From: CAZFQG01 sp964520785
Lineage (GTDB): Bacteria > Planctomycetota > Planctomycetia > Pirellulales > Thermoguttaceae
Assembly: GCA_964520785.1 (NCBI GenBank)
Contig: CAZFQG010000196.1
Coordinates: forward strand, 1 to 11,872
Direction: 5' to 3'
DNA: 11,872 nt
The notes under the pieces are model-generated. The model was given only the letters and a program-made list of their open reading frames with translations, did no database searches and was not told where the DNA came from. The stretch's first letter is position 1. Each line of letters begins with the position of its first letter. Below, piece by piece: positions 6,131-11,872 of this stretch. The position numbers and the translations under genes were made by a program.

Positions 6131-8050
6131 ATGAGGCCCTGGATTGTGCAGTTTATTATCGCGGGCGTTCTTTCCCTCGCCCCGGTTTCCGTCGGGTTCG
6201 GAATCGAGGCTGGGTTCGACGCCGGAAACACGGGGACGGCCGTGGACGGTTACGTCGGAATGTTTGGAGGGGGATGGGCTACGGAGTGGCAAACGGCGTT
6301 GACCATTGACGGCGGGACGGGCCTGCCGGTCGGCGAGCCGACCGTCTCCGTACTAACGTCCGGCGACTTCGGCTACGAGGAACTCTCCGCCGGGAGCGGC
6401 AACTACCTCTCGTTCGCCGCGACGAATACGAGCAAGTGCGCCGTATCGCGCGGTTATGACGCGGTGGCGGCGCCCGACTTCGACGCCTCGAAGCCTCACT
6501 CGATTTCGTGGAAGATACGCATCGACGAAGACGTCCAGAATGAGTTCGGAAGTTACGACACTTCGACCGACCGGTATTTCGTTTGCGATTCGCCGCAACC
6601 GGTTTCCGGGACGACCTACGACAATTCGTGGTCGGTCTTCTCATTCGCCACCGATTACGGCCCGCTCGCGGCGAAGAACTGGGGCGTGTTCGACGGCTCC
6701 TTGGACAACAGCGGCCTGACTCAGGCGCGGATTATCGACACCGGTATCCCTCTCGTCGGCGGTGCCGTGTACGACATGGAGATCGTCGTCGACCCCGAGC
6801 GGCGTATGTATTCGGCATCGATTTCGGACGGCGCGAATACCTTCTATCAAGAGGCGCTCCGCTTCCGGACGGCCGAATACGCCGTCGGCCGGTTCCTCTC
6901 GTTCGGAATCCACTCGGTTGACGCGAACGATGCTCGCCAGTTCTCGCTGGACGAGATTTCGATCCAGCCGGCGACGGTCGATTGGGTCCTGCCTACCCCG
7001 CGAATCGAAGCTCGCTTCAGTGACGGCAACTCGGACCTTCCCGACGGATTCCGCGGCGGCTTCGGCGACGGCTGGGCTCGGGAATGGCAACTCCAGGGAA
7101 ACGGGCACGGCAGCATGACCGGGATTTCACCGCCGACCCAAGTCGTGGAGCAAGGTTATCCCGAATTCCTCGGCGAGGTTTCTCCCGGCAGCGGCGCCTA
7201 TTTCGATTTCCGCATGAGCCCGACCTCGGATAGGGTGGGCCAGGCCTCCGCCGCCAGGCAGTTTGACCTTGCCTATGGCGAGTTTAGCGCGGAGACGACG
7301 CACACCATTGAATTCGAGGTACGACTGGACGAGGACTTCTCTCTTGGTCAGTTCTCCCACTTTGAAGACAGGTACAACTTCTTCGGTTCACCGTCGATGG
7401 TCGACGGCACGAAGGGTTCCAGCACTTGGATGGTCATGAGTTTCGGCGCCGACGATGGAACCGGTAATATCGCGCCTCTGTCTTGGTCCCTGTATGACGG
7501 TCTGGGTGACGGCAGCGGTTTCGATACCTCGCTGCTGGTCGATACGGGAATCGCGCTTGAGTCCGGCACGACCTACAAGTTCGAAATCACCGTGGACCCG
7601 GTCAACGGAAAATATGACGCGACAATTGACAACGGAACCCAGTCCCAGACGTTCACCCAACTGGGACTCCGAGGAACGAACTACCTCGGCCGGTACGTCG
7701 TCTTTAACGGCCGCGGCAACACGGCCGATGAAATGCGGCACATGGCCATCGACAACGTGTTCATCTACAACGATGACGGCGGCCCCGCGATCCTCGAAGG
7801 GGACCTGAACGGGGACGGTCTCGTCGGCAGCGCCGATTTGGACATCGTCCGCGCCAATTGGGGTCAGTCGGTGACTCCCGGCAATCTCGCGGTCGGAGAT
7901 CCCTCCGGGGACGGTTTGGTCGGCAGTGCCGACCTGGACATTGTCCGCGCGAACTGGGGAAATACGGCCGCGGCCGCCGTACCGGAACCGGCGGCGTTCG
8001 TTTTGCTCGTGCTCGGCCTGGGTGGTCTGCTGGTCGGTCGGCGCCGCTGA
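6131..8050 (+). CDS. Secreted two-module surface protein with dockerin pair and PEP-CTERM tail
   Basis: This 639-residue protein has a Sec signal (1 to about 24), module A (about 28-280) and module B (about 293-545). Two type I dockerin repeats follow (557-578 and 589-610), then a PEP-CTERM tail: VPEP (617-620), a hydrophobic helix and terminal GRRR. The modules are diverged copies of each other, sharing GWA.EW., a DED strand, DRY followed by SP, a D.S.....DTGI....G..Y..E..VDP run, and a closing D.I.I strand. Their length and beta-rich pattern suggest a concanavalin/LamG-like fold, but no catalytic motif is recognised. PEP-CTERM tails are processed by exosortases and lead to surface attachment or release; none is encoded here. 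GGAGG lies 9 bases before the ATG, so the start is secure. An upstream overlapping ATG frame at 5926 is rejected. The function could be glycan binding, adhesion or matrix structure. Confidence 0.92.
   Translation: MRPWIVQFIIAGVLSLAPVSVGFGIEAGFDAGNTGTAVDGYVGMFGGGWATEWQTALTIDGGTGLPVGEPTVSVLTSGDFGYEELSAGSGNYLSFAATNTSKCAVSRGYDAVAAPDFDASKPHSISWKIRIDEDVQNEFGSYDTSTDRYFVCDSPQPVSGTTYDNSWSVFSFATDYGPLAAKNWGVFDGSLDNSGLTQARIIDTGIPLVGGAVYDMEIVVDPERRMYSASISDGANTFYQEALRFRTAEYAVGRFLSFGIHSVDANDARQFSLDEISIQPATVDWVLPTPRIEARFSDGNSDLPDGFRGGFGDGWAREWQLQGNGHGSMTGISPPTQVVEQGYPEFLGEVSPGSGAYFDFRMSPTSDRVGQASAARQFDLAYGEFSAETTHTIEFEVRLDEDFSLGQFSHFEDRYNFFGSPSMVDGTKGSSTWMVMSFGADDGTGNIAPLSWSLYDGLGDGSGFDTSLLVDTGIALESGTTYKFEITVDPVNGKYDATIDNGTQSQTFTQLGLRGTNYLGRYVVFNGRGNTADEMRHMAIDNVFIYNDDGGPAILEGDLNGDGLVGSADLDIVRANWGQSVTPGNLAVGDPSGDGLVGSADLDIVRANWGNTAAAAVPEPAAFVLLVLGLGGLLVGRRR
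7799..7960 (+). repeat. Tandem type I dockerin calcium-binding repeats
   Basis: Two 22-residue units, GDLNGDGLVGSADLD and GDPSGDGLVGSADLD, each continue IVRANWG and differ at only two residues. Each has the D-x-(N/S)-x-D-G-x5-D calcium loop (D558, N560, D562, D569; D590, S592, D594, D601) followed by the dockerin helix. At the DNA level they differ mostly at third codon positions, which suggests an old but conserved duplication. Type I dockerins bind cohesins in cellulosomes; no cohesin is seen here. Confidence 0.92.
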
Positions 8051-8069
8051 AAACCGGATAACACGAGAT

Positions 8070-8104
8070 GGGTCCGCCGCCGCCGAAAGGGCGGGCCCTT
8101 TTTT
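8070..8104 (+). terminator. Rho-independent terminator after the first PEP-CTERM gene
   Basis: GGGTCCGCC (8070-8078) pairs with GGCGGGCCC (8090-8098), a 9-bp stem with one G-T wobble, followed directly by six T (8099-8104). It starts 19 bases after the stop codon. It separates the transcript from the paralog downstream, so the pair is probably not simply co-transcribed. Confidence 0.85.
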
Positions 8105-8215
8105 GGGGTTCGTGTATTCTTTCGGAATTGGTGAGGTTTGTCATTTTGCGTTCGTGGTCGGGTCTCGCTGAGTGCCCGCCGTGTTGGCTGATTTTTTTCC
8201 TAGGAGGATGCAACG

Positions 8216-9949
8216 ATGAGATACCGTTTGTCGCGGCTGATATTGCCGTGCGTATTGATCTTTTCCGGCGTATCGTTCGCCGGTGCCATCGGATTGGAGT
8301 TTGACGCGGGGAACACGTCCGAGGCGGTCGACGGATACGTCGGCATGGCCGGGGATGGTTGGGCGACGGAGTGGCAAATCGTCCCGTCGCTCGGCGGTGA
8401 CCCACCGGCACCACTCGGTTCGTCTTCCGTCACCGTCGTGTCTCCCGGAGATGCCTCGTTCGCCGAGTTGTACCCCGGTGGGGGTAATTACCTTTCGGTC
8501 GCCGCGACGGAAGTCAGCAAATGGGGATTGGCGCGCCAATACGCCGAGACCTTCAGCCCCGGGGGCGGCGGCACCGATTTCGATGCTTCCCATCCACACA
8601 CGATCTCGTTTAAGATCCGCGTCGACGAGGACGTACAGAACCCGGCGGGATCGTACGACACCTACCAAGATCGCTACTATATCTGCGATTCCCCCTCGCC
8701 GGTCAACGGCACGACGTACGACAACTCTTGGTCGGTCTTCTCCTTCGCGACGGATACCGGACCGCTCCCCGGGAAGAACTGGGGCGTGTTCGATGGTTCG
8801 TGCGACAACAGCGGCCTGACGCAGGCCCGCATCGTCGACACGGGCATTCCGCTTGTCGGCGGCACCGTCTATGACATGGAGATTACGGTTGATCCGAGCC
8901 GGCGGCTTTATTCCGCGGCCATATCCGACGGAGTGAACAGCTTTTACCGAGAGAATCTCCGCTTTCGGACTTCCGAATACGCCGTTGGCCGCGCGCTGTC
9001 GTTCGGCGTTTTGTCGACGGATGCGACCGACGTCAGGGCGTTCTCGCTGGACACCGTCGCGGTGGAACCGGCCAGCCTCTCCTGGAACCTCCCCTGGGCG
9101 ATCGAGGCCCGCTTCAGCGATGGCAACTCGTCCCTGCCCGACGGATTCCGCGGAGTTACCGGCAACGGCTGGAACACCGAATGGAAGCTCCGGGGTAACG
9201 GAAAGGCCAGCATGACGGGGCTTTCGCCGCCCACGCAGATCGTCTCTCCGGGCGACGCCGTGTTCGCCGGCGAGGTTTCCCCTGGTGGTGGGGCGTATTT
9301 GGATGTCCGTATCAGCCCGACGACGGAGGGCACGGTCGGCCAGGCCAGCGCCGCCAGGCAGTACGACCTCACTTACGGTGAATTCAGCGCCGACGAGATT
9401 CATGTGATCGATTTCGAGGTTCGCTTGGAGGAAGACCTATCTTTGGGGAACTTCTCCGATTTCGAGGATCGCTATGCCTTTTTCGGTGCCCCGGACCTTT
9501 ACGATGGAACCAAGGTCGGGTGCTCCTGGATCGTCATGGCCTTTGGCGGCGACGACGGTAGCGGCAACATCAACCCCGGTTCGTGGATGTTCTACAACGG
9601 TGGCGGTGACGGCGGCGGATTCGACACCTCGTTGTTCCAAGACAGCGGAATCGCCTTGGCGACGGGAACGACGTACCAGTTCAAGATCACGATCGATCCC
9701 GAAAACGGTCTTTACGACGCATTCGTCAGCGACGGTGCGCAAAGCGCGTCCGCCAAGGGGTTGGGATTCCGCAACGCCGTGAAGGATATCGGCCGCTACG
9801 TCCACTTCAACGGCCGCGGTACGCAGGCGGCGGACCTGCGTCACATGGCCGTGGATAACCTCGTGGTTTCGCCGATTCCCGAACCCTGCGGCGCGCTTCT
9901 GATGATGCTTGGCGCCGCTTTGTTGATTATGAAGCGCCGCGGCAGGTAG
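8216..9949 (+). CDS. Secreted two-module PEP-CTERM surface protein, paralog without dockerin
   Basis: This 577-residue protein is a tandem paralog of the preceding gene product. It has a Sec signal (1 to about 24, cleavage near FAGA), module A (about 28-284), module B (about 297-551), and directly a PEP-CTERM tail: IPEP (554-557), a hydrophobic helix and terminal KRRGR. The dockerin pair of its neighbour is absent, so module B runs straight into the sorting tail. Codons differ freely at third positions between the paralogs while residues are kept, which points to selection on the protein rather than recent copying. AGGAGG lies 8 bases before the ATG at 8216. The 165-base gap upstream contains the neighbour's terminator; I found no clear promoter in the rest. 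No catalytic residues are recognised; a ligand-binding or structural surface role is inferred. Confidence 0.92.
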   Translation: MRYRLSRLILPCVLIFSGVSFAGAIGLEFDAGNTSEAVDGYVGMAGDGWATEWQIVPSLGGDPPAPLGSSSVTVVSPGDASFAELYPGGGNYLSVAATEVSKWGLARQYAETFSPGGGGTDFDASHPHTISFKIRVDEDVQNPAGSYDTYQDRYYICDSPSPVNGTTYDNSWSVFSFATDTGPLPGKNWGVFDGSCDNSGLTQARIVDTGIPLVGGTVYDMEITVDPSRRLYSAAISDGVNSFYRENLRFRTSEYAVGRALSFGVLSTDATDVRAFSLDTVAVEPASLSWNLPWAIEARFSDGNSSLPDGFRGVTGNGWNTEWKLRGNGKASMTGLSPPTQIVSPGDAVFAGEVSPGGGAYLDVRISPTTEGTVGQASAARQYDLTYGEFSADEIHVIDFEVRLEEDLSLGNFSDFEDRYAFFGAPDLYDGTKVGCSWIVMAFGGDDGSGNINPGSWMFYNGGGDGGGFDTSLFQDSGIALATGTTYQFKITIDPENGLYDAFVSDGAQSASAKGLGFRNAVKDIGRYVHFNGRGTQAADLRHMAVDNLVVSPIPEPCGALLMMLGAALLIMKRRGR

Positions 9950-9960
9950 CTCGCGACCGC

Positions 9961-9986
9961 AAACCCCTCGAACACGGGGGTGGTTT
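9961..9986 (+). terminator. Imperfect terminator after the second PEP-CTERM gene
   Basis: AAACC (9961-9965) pairs with GGTTT (9982-9986), continued by CC/GG pairs across a one-base bulge around TCGAACAC, and the descending arm ends in TTTT. It starts 11 bases after the stop codon. The stem is shorter and less regular than the one at 8070. Confidence 0.45.
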
Positions 9987-9999
9987 TACAGGTCAACGA

Positions 10000-10037
10000 C
10001 GGCTCCGCATCCACCATTCCCAGGTGGAGCGGGGCCG
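10000..10037 (+). terminator. Long stem-loop between the second PEP-CTERM gene and the sialidase
   Basis: CGGCTCCGCATCCACC (10000-10015) pairs with GGTGGAGCGGGGCCG (10023-10037), giving about 15 pairs with one wobble and one bulged A around the loop ATTCCCA. No T run follows. It may be a second transcript end or an mRNA-stabilising structure. Confidence 0.45.
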
Positions 10038-10082
10038 TAGTGCCGGCCAACGGATGATTCCACGACAAGGTCTGTTGGATTC

Positions 10083-10111
10083 TTGACCCGGACTTCAAGG
10101 ATAGGTATCTT
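10083..10111 (+). promoter_or_regulatory. Candidate sigma-70 promoter for the sialidase gene
   Basis: TTGACC (10083-10088) and TATCTT (10106-10111) match -35 and -10 at 5/6 and 4/6 with a 17-bp spacer. The implied leader is about 60 bases to the ATG at 10179. It lies downstream of both hairpins that end the preceding transcript, which supports independent transcription. Confidence 0.5.
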
Positions 10112-10178
10112 CAACTCAGAGGAGACTTTCCCGATTCACCGGACGAAGTACCGGAACGGTTTCGCCCCAGAGGAAGAA

Positions 10179-11872
10179 ATGCGCCAAGATCGCTATCATC
10201 GAATACCACTTCTTCTCGGAGCGCTCTGTCTTGGTGCCGGGATTCTACCCGCGACGACCGTCGCGGCGGTGCTCTTTGAGGAGCAGACCCTCGTGACCAG
10301 CGGCCAAGGGGGGTTTCACACGTATCGCATTCCGGCCGCCATCCGCACGAAGGATGATACGGTCCTCTTTTTCTGCGAGGCGAGAAGGACGAGTTCAAGC
10401 GATTTCGCCGAGACGCACATGCTCTTACGGCGGAGCGAGGACGGTGGGTTGACCTGGGGTGCGCCCCAGATCATCTGGAAAGACACCTCGGAACCGGAGG
10501 TAACGATCGGAAACCCCTGCCCGGTCTACGACGTCGAGACCGGCAAGGTTTGGCTCGGTTTTACTCGGAATAACGAGCGGGTCTTCGTCACCAGCAGCGA
10601 CGACGATGGAAAGACGTGGGCCGTGCCGACGGAGATATCTTCTTCGGTCACGCCGGAGGATTGCCTCCGCTACTGGACCGGACCCGGGCATGGGTTTCGA
10701 CTGACGCGGGGGGACGCGGCCGGACGCCTGATCTTTCCGTCTTACCGGATATTGGACGAGGGGGACCGCAACGTCATGCGTTCGCACATGATCTACAGCG
10801 ATGACCACGGCGCGACCTGGCGGATCGGCGAAGGCACGGCGATCGGCCCGGAGATCGATCCCGGCGCAATCCATAAGCCGCCGGCGTCGTGGATTCCCGG
10901 AGGATATGATTGGGAAGGGTGTGAGTGCCTCGCCGTGGAATCGACGGACGGGAGACTATACCTGACGATCCGCAATCAGGCCGGCGTGGGCGGGAAAAAG
11001 GGTTTCGCCTGGAGCGACGACGGCGGCGAGACCTGGAGTCCCATGGGTTTGCAGGACGGGCTTCCCGGCCTGACGTGCCAGTCGAGCATCATCCGTTTCT
11101 CCGACACTTCGGAAGGGCGCATCAACCGGATTCTCTATTCGGGGATCACGAACAATTCCGGCGGCCGTTCCGGCTTGAGCGTGTTTCTTTCGGACGACGA
11201 AGCACGGACGTTCTCCACCTCCCGGATAGTCACTTCTGGTCCTTCGGCCTACTCGGACCTGGTCGTTCTTCCGGACAAGACGGCGCTTGTCTTCTACGAG
11301 ACCGGCGCCGCCGGCCCGTATGAGACGATCCGGGTCGCGCGGTTCAATCTGGAGTGGCTTACCAGCGGCGAGGCGATCGTCAACGGGGATTTCGAGGATA
11401 CGGCCGGTTGGGGACCCGCCGGTACGAAGGAATACCCACCGGGCTGGACTTCCAGTGACGGCACCCGGACCAGCGCGGCGCAACCGCAAACCGGCGAAGG
11501 GGCGATCGGCGGTTCGGGAACCTCGGCGTTCTTCCCGGCCGCCCACGGCGGTGCCCGCGACCTCGCCCAGTCGTTTCCTCAAACCGGTCCGAAGTGGGTT
11601 TTCGAGATGGATTTCGCCGCCGAACAACCGGGCGGCCAAGGGAGCGACCACCGAACGCTTTCGCTCGGGTGGCGCACCAACGAGGGAATCCGTTTCTACG
11701 TAATCGTTACCGGTAACGGGAAAGAGGGGGACTCGGCCGACGGACGGGGAGACGTCCAGATCTACAATCCCGCGTCCGGCTATTTCACCCCCTCCGGGCT
11801 CGAGAACTCGGTGATCTTCGACGGCGACGTGCAAACGAGCCCCGCGGTGCATCAGATGCGGATCGAGGGGGT
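10179..11872 (+). CDS. Secreted GH33-type sialidase (exo-alpha-sialidase family), 3' end outside window
   Basis: The visible 564 residues run off the window without a stop. A Sec signal spans 1 to about 29 (LLLGALCLGAGI, cleavage near TVA-A). A six-bladed sialidase propeller covers about 32-392: YRIP with R50 of the arginine triad, D75 in SSSDFAET as likely acid/base, E249 in GCECLAVES, R265 in LTIRN, R330 in SGGRSGLSV, and the nucleophile-type Y358 in SAYSDLVVLPD with E374. Four Asp boxes are clear: SEDGGLTW, SDDDGKTW, SDDHGATW and SDDGGETW; SDDEARTF (338-345) is a degenerate fifth. From about 398 a beta-rich accessory domain begins (IVNGDFEDTAGW). The ATG at 10179 follows AGGAAGAA closely; the frame is open further upstream, but no better start with a signal is seen. 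The family would hydrolyse terminal sialic acids or related nonulosonic acids outside the cytoplasm. Substrate is unproven, and any anchor lies beyond the window. Confidence 0.93.
   Translation, partial: MRQDRYHRIPLLLGALCLGAGILPATTVAAVLFEEQTLVTSGQGGFHTYRIPAAIRTKDDTVLFFCEARRTSSSDFAETHMLLRRSEDGGLTWGAPQIIWKDTSEPEVTIGNPCPVYDVETGKVWLGFTRNNERVFVTSSDDDGKTWAVPTEISSSVTPEDCLRYWTGPGHGFRLTRGDAAGRLIFPSYRILDEGDRNVMRSHMIYSDDHGATWRIGEGTAIGPEIDPGAIHKPPASWIPGGYDWEGCECLAVESTDGRLYLTIRNQAGVGGKKGFAWSDDGGETWSPMGLQDGLPGLTCQSSIIRFSDTSEGRINRILYSGITNNSGGRSGLSVFLSDDEARTFSTSRIVTSGPSAYSDLVVLPDKTALVFYETGAAGPYETIRVARFNLEWLTSGEAIVNGDFEDTAGWGPAGTKEYPPGWTSSDGTRTSAAQPQTGEGAIGGSGTSAFFPAAHGGARDLAQSFPQTGPKWVFEMDFAAEQPGGQGSDHRTLSLGWRTNEGIRFYVIVTGNGKEGDSADGRGDVQIYNPASGYFTPSGLENSVIFDGDVQTSPAVHQMRIEG

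Larger units (their letters stand above)
6212..9868 (+). repeat. Four related roughly 250-residue modules across two tandem genes
   Basis: Module copies lie at about 6212-6970 and 7007-7765 in the first gene, and 8297-9067 and 9104-9868 in the second. The first modules of the two genes are closely alike (FDAGNT..AVDGYVGM, YDNSWSVFSFATD, KNWGVFDGS, IPLVGG, RFRT.EYAVGR). The second modules also match each other closely (ARFSDGNS.LPDGFRG, GQASAARQ, FNGRG). First and second modules within a gene are much less alike. Hence the internal duplication came first and the gene duplication later. Boundaries are approximate. Confidence 0.85.

Noticed and set aside
5926..6309. Plus-strand frame of 127 codons overlapping the start of the first PEP-CTERM gene
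   Set aside because: It has no good ribosome site and covers the promoter candidate and GGAGG of the PEP-CTERM gene. Its second half is an arginine-rich shadow.
8141..9403. Minus-strand open frame of 420 codons opposite the second PEP-CTERM gene
   Set aside because: It mirrors the codon pattern of the real gene. A similar antisense pattern appears opposite the paralog, as expected from shared sense codons rather than a conserved gene.
1..11872. CRISPR array, insertion sequence or transposon ends
   Set aside because: No regularly spaced short direct repeats, transposase-like frame or terminal inverted repeats were seen. The only sizeable repeats are coding modules.

Overview
The window is GC-rich bacterial chromosome. 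It most likely comes from a Planctomycetota species, with Verrucomicrobiota as the main alternative. This rests on the combination of two PEP-CTERM surface proteins, one with a tandem type I dockerin pair, secreted glycoside hydrolases, a Tat-exported cysteine-rich protein, and monocistronic genes in mixed orientation. No ribosomal or other taxonomic marker is present, so the assignment is an inference.

Layout. Positions 1-84 hold a tRNA-Leu(CAG), missing only its first base at the window edge, followed by a perfect 15-bp hairpin (90-125). About 470 bases without a convincing gene follow; they hold a weak integrase-like reverse-strand reading frame and a promoter candidate. Next is a Tat-exported protein built from two DUF1284-like cysteine modules (593-1696). 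Convergent to it lies a secreted GH51-type alpha-L-arabinofuranosidase with an N-terminal carbohydrate-binding-like domain (4106 down to 1755, minus strand). A 513-base divergent region carries a good minus-strand promoter and a structured leader for a polytopic membrane protein (4620-5933) that resembles GT-C/DUF2029 glycosyltransferases. Two tandem paralogous secreted proteins follow (6131-8050 and 8216-9949). Each has two diverged copies of a roughly 250-residue beta-rich module and a C-terminal PEP-CTERM sorting tail; only the first carries dockerin repeats. A strong rho-independent terminator separates them. The window ends inside a GH33-type sialidase with a signal peptide, four Asp boxes and a C-terminal 'NGDFE' accessory domain (10179 to beyond 11872).

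How the genes fit together. The two hydrolases act on terminal sugars of complex glycans (arabinofuranosyl and sialic-acid-type residues), and both look exported. The PEP-CTERM pair is probably displayed at the cell surface through an exosortase encoded elsewhere. The GT-C-like protein just upstream could make envelope glycan, but that link is positional only. Each gene has its own leader and most have their own promoter candidate, so this looks like a neighbourhood of individually transcribed surface and glycan genes rather than one operon. The best candidates for something undescribed are the four-module PEP-CTERM paralog pair and the Tat-exported double DUF1284-like protein, whose two halves carry different cysteine sets.
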